Part shown: piece after piece, positions 22,302-35,000 of the stretch
Position numbering within the stretch: the first letter of the stretch is position 1
Layout: each line of letters begins with the position of its first letter
Assembly (NCBI GenBank): GCA_019925105.1
Contig: JAHGAU010000033.1
Location: 62,001-126,000 of the forward strand
Length of the DNA stretch: 64,000 bases
Direction: 5' to 3'
Source: Niebla homalea
Taxonomy: Eukaryota; Ascomycota; Lecanoromycetes; Lecanorales; Ramalinaceae
Notes under the pieces: model-generated
The model's input: the letters and a program-made list of their open reading frames with translations, nothing else
Database searches by the model: none
What the model was told of the DNA's origin: nothing
Made by a program: the position numbers and the translations under genes

Positions 22302-23250
22302 CTAAACCCGACACAACCTCCCCTGCCTATCCTCCCTCCACCCCTTACTCCCAACCCCCGTTCTCGCATAAAAGAATCCCTCGGCATCCCACTTCCCCTT
22401 CACCTGACTCACTCGCTCATAATTGCCCCCATAGAAGTCCTCCCTCCAAGTACTTATCTGAAAGTCACCCTCGTTCAAATACGTTCCACTCCCTGGCGTC
22501 GCAGCCTTAAACTTCGGCATAATAATCTCATTCGTAAGCGTATTCTGGCGATCAAAGCTTGTCGTCAAAGGGTGCAGAGTACTTCCAGTTGCTGACGATG
22601 AGGACGTTGGAGATGGCGGTACGCAGGCTGGGTTCACGGCGTTGGCGCCGCCGCCGGTGCTAGTGCCGTTCTTTTGGGTGCCTTGCGTGTGGGAGACGTC
22701 CACCCCCCATCCTCCGAGATAAGAACGTACCGTCTTTCACAATTTCTCTCATGGCATCCGTCAGCTTGGCGTTCTTCCCCTCATCGGTCACAACACCCTT
22801 TGGCACCAAACTCCCTCCCCAAACCTGCGCGACGGTAAAAATACCAGGAAGCGGGCGGAAGTATGTCGTGAAATGACCCAAGTGTCATTGCTGGTGACAG
22901 TATACGCGTATGGTATTTTCTTCTCATTGAGGTATGTGGTAAAAGGTCTCAGCAGCGCACGGACGTCATCTGCAGTCTTGTCCGGTAAAGTGAGCGGCGA
23001 AAGTGTGAATGAGTCGCGGAGGATATTGTAGACGAGATGTACGCCCGTTCTCTCACTATTAGCACGGGAGATGAAGTCCGGAAGCATCGACTGCCATTTC
23101 CCAACCATATCCCAATACGTATCGTCATCTGTACTGTTCGCGAGCACGGACGACTTCGCGCCCGACACCCCCTTATCGGGCCAAACCTTTAACGTCAAAC
23201 TCATCACCACCCCAAACGTGCCCCCTCCACCTCTACTTAACGCCCAAATC
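22302..23250 (-). pseudogene. Berberine-bridge-type FAD-linked oxidoreductase, 3' part, frameshifted
   Basis: The remnant covers the C-terminal two thirds of a BBE/6-hydroxynicotine-oxidase-like flavoenzyme. At its 5' edge it shows IWALSRGGGGTFGVVMSLTL, the end of the FAD-binding domain. Substrate-domain pieces follow (TSNDTW, HFTTYFRPLPGIF), then NAVNPA, then the family-typical C-terminus (YLNEGDFQISTWREDFYGGN, RTGVGS, GRLCRV) ending at the stop at 22302. At least two frameshifts break it: near 22870, and near 22634, where one G seems lost just after NAVNPA. The N-terminal FAD-binding part, including the usual flavin-attachment His/Cys region, is missing because homology stops at about 23250, where PKS sequence on the opposite strand starts. 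Such enzymes oxidise or cyclise polyketide and alkaloid intermediates; a tailoring role is inferred from the neighbours. Confidence 0.75.
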
Positions 23251-23257
23251 GAACGTC

Positions 23258-26158
23258 GATCACAGCGAAGCGGCGGGCGGGATTGCGAGCGTCATTGAAT
23301 CGACACTAATGCGGGAATTATGTTTCATACCGCCTACGCACGGGGTGAACAAGATCAACCCTAGTATCAAGACTGATGAGTGGAGCGTGAGGGTTGTGAC
23401 GGAGTTTGAGCGATAGCCGGGGTTCATGGACGATCAAATGCGAAGGATCAGTATCAACTCGGTATGCTTCTATGGCTAGCTGTGTCTCGGTCGTGAAATT
23501 AGTCCTAACTTGATGACAGTTCGGTTACGGCGGCGCGAACGCTTATGCAGTCTTGGAGAATGCCGGTATGCAGGTTATCGGAAATTTTTGCTTTATTATG
23601 AATACGAATCGCTTATATATCCTTCCTATATCTACAGAGATTAAAGACAGACTTTCGAGACGGGCGAGCAGCTTCACTAGAAGGGAACTTTTCGAGTGCA
23701 ATCTTGACGACCTCTCTCACTCACTCGGATGCCGGCGTTCTTTCTTTTCAATTCGCGGATTCTTCCTTGTGCGCCAAAGATCCCTCGTAGAGGAATTTCA
23801 AACCAACAAGCTGATCACAAGCTCGAAGGATAGAGCGCAGGCAGCATTACCGATGACAATGATATTCACAGGCCAAGGAGCACAATGGTCAGGAATGGCA
23901 ATCGAACTATTCACACAGAATCCACTCTTCAGATCGACCGTCCGAAGACTCGACTCCCACCTCAAGAATCTGGACTAAGCCCAGTATTGAACCATCGAGC
24001 AGACACTACAGCCAGCATCCAACGCCGAAGAAGAGTGCATCAACCATCCCTCCAGATCCCCAACAGTATGCACAACAGTGCAACTCGCCCTCATCGATCT
24101 TTTCGATTCATGGCGCATAAAGCCACAAGTCGTCATTGGCCATTCGTCAGGCGAAATCGCGGCGGCTTATAGAGCTAGACATATCACGTCCCAAACGGCC
24201 ATGGCGATTGCATATTACCGCGGCCTCGTAGTTTCTCAGAACGAATGCGCTGCAGCAAGAGGTGCTATGACGGCTGTAGGTCTGAGCGAGCAGGATTCGG
24301 AGAACGAGATTCATGCCACAGGTTTGGAAGATTGCGTTCGTGTGGCCTGCAAGAACTCGCCGCAAAGCTCGACGCTCAGTGGGCATGAAGATGCTATCGA
24401 TGATACTCTTAAAGAGGCTTCAAATTCGAAAGGTCTTTGCGAGGAAGTTGAGGACGAATGGTGTCGCATATCATTCCTATGACATGGCGGTCCATGGACA
24501 AATGTACGAAAGCTATATCTCGAAACGCATACAAGATGCCGCTACGACGGAATAGAAAGACGATATACTTAGTCGTCGCATGATATCGACTATATCCGGC
24601 AAAGAAGTCGAAGCTCGCGAAACACGCAGTCCATCATACTGGCGAACAAACATGAAATCGTCGGTCTATTTCACGGGCGAATATCATTTTCTAGAACTAG
24701 GTCCACACTCTGCGCTTGAGCTTCCCTTGAAACAGATCCACGCGAAAGCAGAGGCGCAAGGTCCATTTCAGTACGTTTCCGCCCTTATTCGAGGACGCGA
24801 TTCAACAGAGACCACACAGAAAGCGTTGGGCAATCTTTTCGTCTCGGGACATGATATCGATTTCAGCCGAGTGAACGTCACCCCCACCGAAGACGGCACC
24901 ATACCAGATGAGCCTCCAGGTAAGGTCCTCGCAGACTTGCCGGGAGACTTATGGTAGCACGACGACATACAGTGGACCGAGTCTCCAATGAGCACCGAAT
25001 ATCGTTTCCGTAAACACCCACATCATGGGCTTCTAGGCTCCGTCGTGCCCGGAGATGGCAGAGTGGGAGGAATCTCGTGAAGCTGAAAGACGTACCCTGG
25101 TTGGCTGACTACCAGCTTGAGGATCGCGCGATCTTCCCTGCGGTAGGGTATCTCGCAATAGCGATAAAGGCACTGATTCGGAATACAGACGACGATTCCG
25201 TTACTTACATAATAAAGCCGAGCATTTCGTTCCGAGTAGTATATTTTTAAAACGCGCATATTATGCCTTCAAACGCTGACGACGCAGTTGAATTGGTGAC
25301 GGACCTATGCCCACAAAAGATCTCGCAATCCATTATGTCCCAAATATAGTAACAGTTCGAGATTAGCTCCGTGGAGAATGAACGCAGTAGATAAACGACA
25401 CACGCGAACGGACTCCTAAGCCTCCTCAGCTCCAACCCGGAGAAAACTCTAAACCAACGAAGCTTCAATCTCAGCGCCAAAGCCGAGAAACAACCTCTCG
25501 ATCCAACAAATGCGTTACGCTGGTAAAACCATCTTACAAAGGTGGGACTTGGATACGGCGACCCATTCCAGCTGATCCAAGGCCTCTCGTTTCCCGCACG
25601 CCGAACACGTCAATTTGCTCGGTCTTCCATCCTCTCGTCGACCTTCGTCCAGGCTTCAGCTCCTCCCTCAACCTCGAAAAGAGCCAGCTATTTAGTTCAT
25701 CCCACCATAATCGATGCCCTGCTTCAAACAGGCCTAATCGCAGATTCTAAAGGCATGCTGTCAAACCTCCGAGCAGGTCTTCCCGTATTTATTAAATCCT
25801 TCCACCTGTCTCCCTCTCAACCCACAGCAGCTGGAAAGCTCGATCTTAGTCCGATAACGGGCTATGCATTAGGAAGCGAAGTAGGTACCTCGACGATAAA
25901 ATTCGACTGCGAGCTCCGCGGCGCAGAAGGCGAGCCCATTATCTTAGGGAAGGGTATCCGGATGGCTGAGTACACGGCTGTGCGAAACAGCGGGTACACA
26001 CAGGACAGAAGCCCAATCCTGGATCTTGTCTGGAAGCCAGATATCGCACACTTGGATTCGACTTCGTTCGATGCGTTTCATGAGTATGTGGGACGTAAGA
26101 GCGAAGGCTCTGAGATCTGGTCCGAGCTGAGCGAGAATATGAGGATGCCTATTGCTGT
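23258..26158 (+). pseudogene. Highly reducing type I PKS, N-terminal half (KS tail, AT, DH), truncated and mutated
   Basis: The sequence begins inside the ketosynthase, at the late HSEAAGGIAS motif that carries the second KS histidine; the KS active-site Cys is gone. KS continues with PPTHGVNKINPSIKTDEWSV, an intron (23462-23519, GTATGC..CTAAC..ACAG) and FGYGGANAYAVLENA. A linker leads to the acyltransferase: FTGQGAQWSGM, the nucleophile motif GHSSG at 24138-24152 and SYWRTNMKSSVYF near 24640. The dehydratase starts at HHGLLGS (25021) and has WLADYQLEDRAIFPAVGY near 25098; the usual catalytic His is Tyr here (25110-25112) and the following Gly is lost. The second catalytic motif HPTIIDALLQ (Asp at 25713) survives. 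Breaks: TAG where WP is expected (about 23414), frameshifts near 23975-24080, 24470, 24540 and 25075, and a TAG at 24955. It ends at 26158, where the Copia element starts; the same frame continues at 45389. Confidence 0.85.
23462..23519 (+). other. intron in PKS ketosynthase region
   Basis: GTATGC donor, branch-like CTAAC 10 bp before the ACAG acceptor, 58 bp long. It precisely separates the conserved KS strings ISINS and FGYGGAN. Typical short ascomycete intron. Confidence 0.8.
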
Positions 26159-26434
26159 TGATGCAATATACGCAAATGGGTGCAGGGTGCAGGGGAAGGG
26201 TGAGTAAGCTGAATCACTTGTATTGAGTCTACCACTATGCTTGTCTAACTACACTGTGATAACGACCGTATTTGTGTCCATCCCAAGGACCGTTTAATGA
26301 CCGTATACTTACCGCACCTTATGCACCGGTGCACCTATAATACCGTTAATAAAAGGCCTTTTAGTAGGCCTTTATACGATAAAGTCTTTAATACAGGGGC
26401 TATTAAGATAACCGCGGAATACCCCCGTATATTA
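26159..26434 (-). repeat. Copia LTR (3' LTR of the PKS-inserted element)
   Basis: 276 bp, starting TGATGCAATATACG at the PKS junction and ending in the mutated form of TGCATCA. The outer 175 bp (to about 26335) are unmutated, and the inner 100 bp show dense C-to-T/G-to-A changes. Confidence 0.92.
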
Positions 26435-28717
26435 CTCCCTCTTTAAAGCTATAATAAATCTATAACGGTAATACCGTTATTAATTTATTAAATATAATCT
26501 GAACTTTAATTAATTTATTTTAGAAGGTTATTTTAATAAAAGCTTTATTATAATATTTATAAATTAATCCTTAATATTAATATATTTTATTAAGATAAAG
26601 CCTTTTTATATTTTTTCCCGAATAAAATAATATTAAACGTTAATATACTTAATCCGCGAATAATTTTCCGGGTTCTTAATAAGGAAAATATTACCGTTAT
26701 TATTATTAAATAAAATAATAAGCCCGTAATTTTTAAAGAATCCGGTTTTATTAATTTATTTTATAGATTAAATATTCACTTCATATCCTTTAAAAAGAAT
26801 TATATATTCGGTTTTTACGGTAAAAGTGGCGACGGTACGTTATTTTTAAGTATATTATATATATATTATACCGGTATTTAATATTATAAAGTTATATAAT
26901 AACCTCTTATTATTTTTATTATTCATAAACGCGGTATTTATAAAGTATTTAAATAATCCGTTATTACGTCGGAAATATAAGGTTAAATTTAATATATTCT
27001 TTAAATATTCAAGTATTTATATTAAATAATAAGGCTATTATAAAATTAACTTAATTTTAAAATTAAAAAAGTTAAATTTAAACGGATAATAACTTAAAAG
27101 AATATAAGTCTATTAAGAAGTTATTAATAAATATATTAATTTATTTATTATTTATTAAGTTAAATTACTTATATATTTTTATATTTATTTATTAAAATAT
27201 TAATACTATTATAATTTATTATATAATATTTTTTAAAGATATTTATAACGTAATTTATTTAATTTATAATTATAATATTATTATTTTAAGAAACTTATAT
27301 TTTAAAGATTACCTTTAATAAACCTCTTTCGGTAAACTTAAATATTAAAGTTAAATAATCCTTTATTTATTTATAAATCTTTAAGTTTTTAATAATAATA
27401 ATAATATTATTAATATAAAAGGCTATTAAATATATTTCTTAATTAAACTTCTTAATAAAAAGGTATAAATCAACCTGAATAAAAATAAAAATAAATCTAT
27501 AAAGTTATAATTAAAATTTTTTAATTTAAATTTTTCTTAATTATTTAAGTTTATAAAGACCTTTAAGTAAGCAAAGATATTTACTGGTATTTTATTAAGT
27601 TATTAAACTACCCTTAAGGATATTTATATAAATCTTTTTATTTAAATTATCATTTAAGTATATAATAATAACGTTTAAGAATTATAATTAAAGTTTATAA
27701 ATAACCGGAAGTATTAAAAGTAAACGGAGTAATTTATACCTTAAAGTGGGTAAGAAAATTTCTTTATAATTAATACTTTACTTTTAATTAAAATCTTTTA
27801 TGATAAGTTTTATTTTATATTTATTAATAAAACTTAAAGTAAGGAATTTTTTCTTAAATACTTATTTAAAATTAATAAGCTTACGATCCTTTGGTTTATT
27901 TATAAACTTTTAAGTATTATTTAATAATAAGCTTATAATTTTTTTATTAATAACTTTAATTTATTTAAATTAATTTAAAGAATTTATAGCTTATTAATAA
28001 ATAAATAGATTAATATAAATTATAATAATAAAAACGGTATTATTAAAATTAATATTAAATACGTAAAAATCGTAATAATAACGGCCTTAATAAAAGCGGT
28101 TAATCTTAGGTTTATTATTAACGTTATTATTTATATTTATTCTATCTTTTAAAATATATCCCAATATTAATAAGGTTTTTTTATTTATTAATAAGCCGGG
28201 ATAAAATTATAAGTATCCTTAAATAAGATAAAAACGTTAACTCTTTTTAATAGAAATAAGTTAAAAGCCTTATTATTAATATAATTTTTATAATTTATAG
28301 GATTTTTAACGTTTTTAAGGTTTTTAATAAGCTTTCTTAAATTCTTTTTTTAAGTAAACGTTCCGTTTATTATTTTATAAATTTTTAATAATATCTCCCT
28401 CCTATTTTACTCTATCCAATTAAAGACCTTATCGCCAACTTAAGGGAGGTCGGGATCCACGGGATCTATATTACGATTTTCTTTATTTTAAGGAATCAGG
28501 TAAGTATAAATTAATATAAGCTCGTTTTTACTAGATCCTTTAAACCCGTCCGATATATACTCGTTTTTATAATAAACTACGTTATTATCGGTAAGGGTTA
28601 TCGGCTTTAAGGTTAATAATATATCTTTAATAATAAGTTATATTAATAAATACGTTACCGTTTTTTTATTAAAAACCTTTAAATTTATAATAACCTCCAC
28701 ATTCCTTTTATAGGGTA

Positions 28718-28967
28718 AGAAAAGATGGGAAGGAAAGAAAGAGTAAAAGTGATGAAATAGCAGGTAATAATAGAGTGCAATTGAAGATGGGCCGCAGCCC
28801 CTATATAAATTGGTAAAATATAGGTTGCTTATTATAATAATCCGTTATCCCTTCTCTTTTTAAAGTATATATGAATTAATTCTACTTTTAATTAGCCTTT
28901 TTAATATTTTTATTCCTTTATATATTTATCCGTAAGTTTAATATTTTTTATGCTTTCCTTCTTTCTA
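28718..28967 (-). repeat. Gypsy LTR (3' LTR)
   Basis: 250 bp, colinear with 41904-42153 (shared block TATAAATTGGTAA, then TAATAATCCGTTATCCCTTC). Outer 90 bp retain CpA/TpG; inner part RIPed. The minus-strand start is TG-like (TAGAAAG, decayed from TGGAAAG). The other terminus is not a canonical CA, so the exact edge could differ by up to 8 bp. Confidence 0.85.
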
Positions 28968-31900
28968 GTTTTTTCTATAGTAAAATATTACCCTTAATAT
29001 TATTATACTTTAGATTATATTATACTTATTTATATATATTTCAATTATATATATACCTTTTATAATATCCTTTTAATAATTTAAATTATTATAAGTATAA
29101 AAGTTAAAGAAATATTAATACGATATTAATTTGCGTTTATTCCCTTTATAATAAATTTGCGCCTTTAATATTACGTATTATTAATAAATACTTTTTATCC
29201 TTTAACGCTATTTATATATATATTTATTTATTTTTTTTTTATAGTTTTATTCTTGGATCTTATTTAATAATAATAAATAAATATATTAAGACTTAATTTT
29301 TTTAAGGGTAACCTTTTAATTTTATTATTTTAACTTATTAATAATAATAACCTCGGTACTTTACGTTTATTTATCTTAAAGCTTAAACTATTTATATTTA
29401 TATCTTTTTTAAGTATAATATACTTAATTTATATAAAAATATAATATGTTTTATTCCGCTTATTAAAAGATTATAGATACCGTCCTTTATAAGGATAAAA
29501 CCTTACGATCGATTACTCTTTATTTTACTTTTCTATTTATATACTTTTAATATCTCTTTTAGTCTTATTATTATTAAGTATATCTTAAGTAAATTTATTA
29601 TATAACTTTAAGTATATTTTAAGAAAACTTAATCGTTTAAATAAGTTTTATTTAAATTTTTTTATAAATCTTAATATCTTTTTTTATTAATATATTTAAA
29701 ATAATATTATACGTAATTATTTAATTTATATTTATTTATTAATATTATTTCTTTATTAATTTATTATATTAATATTAAGAAAGTAATTAAAGGGTAATAA
29801 TTTATTATAATTACTATTATTTATATATTGTTTCTTAAAAGGGTAAAGGAAAGAAGAAAAAAATAAAATAATTATTTATTAATCTTCGGATGGCTCTTTA
29901 GTTTTTATATAAACTTTTTTAACGTTTATTATTATATTTAATAATATTTATTAAAAATATATTCCTTATTATAACTTTTAATATTTACTTTTATTTACTT
30001 ATATACTTTTCCTTTAATTAATTAATATATTAAGTACCCTCGGGGCTATATTTATTTATAAATAATATATATTTTTATATTCTTTTGGCAATTTACGTAC
30101 GATCGTCTTAATATAGGTATTTTTAAAAGGTATATTAAAAGGGATTCTTTTTAAATATAATAATATTATTTATTATCTTTATTAAGTTCCGTCTTAACCG
30201 ATTCCGTCGGTGAATAAGACGTTAAAGGTAACGTTTAATTATTTATTTGTTTAATAATTGTACCGCGTGGCCGTTTATTTTATCCTTCTTATTTATTTAC
30301 CTTTTTTATTTCTTTTTATTTTTTTAAATTTTTTTATTTCTTTAACTTTTTTAATCTTTAATTCTTTTTATACTTTAATTAATTTATCCTGAATTTAACT
30401 TAATTATATACTTAATTATTAATTATCCTTTTAAAAGTATATATAAATTTATAATTTTAATATCGGTTATTTACTTTATATTTATATTAACTTCCTTATA
30501 GTTTTTTCGGATTTTTTAATTTAAATTATATTAATTAAAATTACCCTTATTATATCTTTATACCTTAAAAGGCGTACTTTAATTATTAATCTCGCTAAAT
30601 TAAATAAATATATCCTTATTATTATTAAGGTTTATTTAAATATTAATTAAATAATTTATTTAAAACTGTATTTATCGGTCCCTTTTAACCCCAGCCTATT
30701 TTAACTTTCTTACTTCTAGGAGCTTCTTATGGTATATATTTAAGTTTATACTTTTCATATACGTAAAGGTATTTAAGTATATACCCGGTATTAATAAATT
30801 AATAACGGTTATCGATTTATTTTTAATAATTATTATTATATTAAAAATTTATTAAATAACGCTTATTTAAATTATATTTTTAAATATTAACCGGGCGATT
30901 ATAGTTTCTATTTAAATATATATAAATTAATTTACTTTTTAATTAATTATTATTAATTCCTTTTTATAGATTTTTAATATCGGGATATAATTTAAGTAAA
31001 CGTTTTTTCTTTAATACGTTATATATTATTTAATCTTAATATTAATTATAAGTCTAATATAAAAGATTATATACACTTTATAATTAATTATAATTTATAA
31101 TTAACTTAATAATTATAGTTTTAATAAGTATTTTTTATTATATTTTCTGCTTTTAATATTTATTTATTATTATTATAGTTTATTCCTGAATCTCGATTAT
31201 TTAACTCCGTTACTCGTTTATTTTAATAATCCCCGCCTAATTATTATTTATTATCCTTATCCGTTTAATTAATTTAATTATTTATATTACCTATTTTTCG
31301 CTTATTAATTCGGGTAATTCTTTTAATTTAAATAGTCCCTTTATTAATACGTTAATCCGGCCCTGCCGGAATTATAGGACCATTTTAATTATATAAGCCC
31401 GCTTAACGTAATAAAATTTATATAAAATATAGTCCGTCCTTTTTAAAGATTAATTCCTTAATTAAGTTTTATAAACGGTTACTTAAGAAAAGGTAATACC
31501 GTTTACCCGATTTAAACTTAATTAAGGATATCTTTAATTTAAGTTTTATTAACCTTAATTTTAGTAAGTTATTTCTTTTTCTTATATATGAAGTAATTAT
31601 TAACTAATTCTCCGTTTAAATAATAAGCTTAACCGGGCTCCTTCATTAATTCCTTTTCTTCTTAAGTCCGTTATTTATACTATATATACGCAGCAGCCTT
31701 TACCCGTATCTTTATAAGTATTTTTTCCTTAATAAGCTCCTTTTTCTATTTCGTCCCTATATATATAATAGCCTTTAAAGTCTTTAACTTAAATTAAATA
31801 GAACTCCTTAACCGTTCTTGGCCAGAGTTATTTCCGTAAGTAATATAATTATATTTTAAAGAAAGGTTTACGTCCCTTTTTAACTCTATATTATTAACGT

Positions 31901-31987
31901 TAATAAACCTTATATTCCGGACCGTTTTTAATTTTATTGCGCTTAATTTATATCGCTTAACTTTAACTTTAAACAGAAGTTATTAAG

Positions 31988-32059
31988 CGTATTATTATAG
32001 TTTTAATTTTAATATATATTTTACGTATTATTATAGTTTTAATTTTAATATATATTTTA
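31988..32059 (+). repeat. 36-bp tandem repeat, two perfect units
   Basis: Two identical 36-bp units (31988-32023, 32024-32059) starting CGTATTATTATAGTTTTAAT within the nested element. Identity after heavy RIP suggests the duplication is younger than the mutation or was fixed by it. No function assigned. Confidence 0.85.
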
Positions 32060-35000
32060 CCGAAAAAGTACATATATAATTATTTACGGATCAAAACCTT
32101 AATTAATCTTCGGGTTATTTTATTAACTCCCTTAATCGCGTTACCGGACTTACCCGTTAAATTGCCTCCTTAATAACGGGTTATTTTTATCCTAGGTTAT
32201 ATCCTTATATATATACCGGTCCTCCCGCTCCGTTTCCTTCTTTACTCCTAAGATAAAATAATTAATACGGTTTTATGCCCTGTAACTATTATAATAAAAG
32301 ACAATATTAAGTTTAATCACCTATCTTTAAGGTACGGTTGGGGCCTTAACCACCCGTTATTTAAAGTAGATTTTTTATATATATTAATAATATATTTTAC
32401 CCGTATTCTTAACGTAATATTTATAATAAATTTAATATTTAGATTTATAATCCGTAAAAGAAGCGTCCTTTAAATAGATTTTTTAATATATAATTTTAAT
32501 ACTTAATTATACTTTTATTTATATATTACTTTTAATATATTTTTTCTTTTTTTTTAAGGAAATATTTTTAATTATAAATAATTATAACTTTTTATAATTT
32601 CATTATTTTATAATTTATAATATAATAAATAAAAGACTATAAATAAAAGGCTAAAGGTTTAAAATCCCTTTATTTATACTTTTTTTCTTTAAATTTTTAT
32701 TATACTTTTACTTTTTTTTTTTTTTTTTAATTTTTCGTTTCTAATTATATTTATTAAAATAACTATTTATTCCTTTTTTTCCCCCTTTTTTTTTATTTTT
32801 AAATCCGTATTTTCTTGGGATTTCTAATATATTGAAATATAAAAGTAAATAAAATAAAAATATAAAGGAAACGACGTTATATTATTTATATATACTTCTT
32901 CCCTTTAAATTATATTATTTATAATTATAGTAGTTTCTAGAAAATTAAGGTATTCTCCGTTTATATTTATTAGATCTTAATTCTCTTTATTATTTTTAAC
33001 TTTAATTTATTAAAGGGTTTAAGATATCCGGTATATAATATAAATACTCTAAGATAATCCTTATAAAATAAATTAAATATAAAAGTTCTATTTATCCTTT
33101 TTAATATATATAAAGCTTTATATTCTCCTATAAAGCCCTTAATAATAAATAATCCAACTTAACGGGGCTTAAGTTTCCCAAGATTAAAGGTAAAATCTTA
33201 TTATATAACCAGCTATCCTTCCTTTAATAAGTTTTAATTTTATATTCCTTTATTATAATATTTCTTTTATTGGTTTTTTATTATATTTAATTTTTCTTAT
33301 AACTTTTCTTTAATATTTACCCGGTGTATTATAAATCTTTAAACGGCTTTATATATTACTTTTTCCAAAAACGGTATTATTCTTTTTATAATATGTATTT
33401 TAACTCTTAGTTTAATTACGTTACGTTTATATATTATATCCGGTTTAACCCCGAAAAAAATATTAATAAAAACGTATTTTAAATATTTAATATATCTTAA
33501 ATTAATATTTAATATTGTTAATTTTCTTATTTATATTTAGTTATATTTTTATTAAGTTTACGTTTTTTTTATTACGTTTTATTAAATTTAATTATTAAAC
33601 TCTATTATATTTATTATTTTATATATTATATTTAATATAAAAATAAACTGAATATTATATAACCGGAGGAAACTTCCTATCCTTTTACTTATAAATACCT
33701 TCTTAATATTTATATATATTATAATGGGTTTTAAGTAATAATTTATATATTCTTTTAACGTAACGATTACGTCCTTTATTTTAATTAACGCAATATAGAA
33801 TAACTATATAAATCGTAAGAAATAATTTATTATATTAAAGACGTATTAAAAACCGCCTTATATTTATTTAAAAGGGTTAATAAAGTCCGCCTTAAATAAA
33901 TTAAAAAAAGCTTTTACCTTAATTAAACTTAATAGAATTATACGGTTTCCGTATATTTACTTTATATAAATTAAATATCTTTATATGTATTTTATAATAT
34001 CTTTTATTATATCCGGTTATTAATAACGATACCGTAATTTCTTTAATATAATTTTTAATAAGAAATATCCTATATTATTATAAACCTTTTTAAGTATTTA
34101 TATTATTTTTTCCTTTATTAAATATATCGTTTAACGCTTTTTATATCGGTAAAGTAATTTATTAATAGTTAAATTAAACTTATAATTTATAAATTACTTA
34201 TTAAATTTAATTTATTAAATTATATTTTTTTCTTTTAGCTTTATTTTTATTTTAAGATATTTAATAATATTAATATATTAATTATCGTCCTTATAATAAA
34301 GTAATTCCTTAGGTTTTAATAATTCCGTAAATTTATAATTGATTTATATATATTTTATTTCGTAATTATTATTTAATTTTATATTATATATCCATATTAA
34401 CTTATTATTGATTATCCTTTATAACTATAATTCTCCTATATCCACTTTCTTCCTTTTATTTACGTTTTTTTCCGTCGATTTTCCTTTTACGTTTTAAGTT
34501 AATTAACCCTTTAATTATTATATCGTGATTTATATATTATTATAAACGTTAATTTTGTTTTCTTCGCTTCTTTAGAAAGCTTTTTTAATATAATATAATA
34601 TCCTTTTTTATTACTTTTTTAAAATTATATTATATTATTCTTATTCTTTTATACCTTAAAGGCTATTTTCTTTATTACCTTATTGGGTACGTAATTTAAA
34701 TTATTAAATAATACCCTTAATAAATTATCCGCTGCTTTATTAATCTTTCCTTTAATATATTTAATTTTAATATATAGTTTTCTTAACTTATTTATTTACT
34801 TTATAAAGATATCCTTGTAGTAATTTATATTTATAAACCCTATAAATAACTTATAATTTATATATATAATTAAAACTTCTTTTATATTTAATATATAAAA
34901 GAACTTTTCCTTAAACGTAATAATAACCATTAATTTTCACTTATAGATATTATAATTACGCTCCGCCTTATTTATTATATATAAGTTATAAATAAATAAA

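Noticed and set aside
26196..26200. Initial placement of the left Copia LTR edge at 26201 (no matching target duplication)
   Set aside because: Homology with the other two LTRs continues left to 26159 with only transition differences; the corrected edge gives 276-bp LTRs and a perfect GCTGT duplication.
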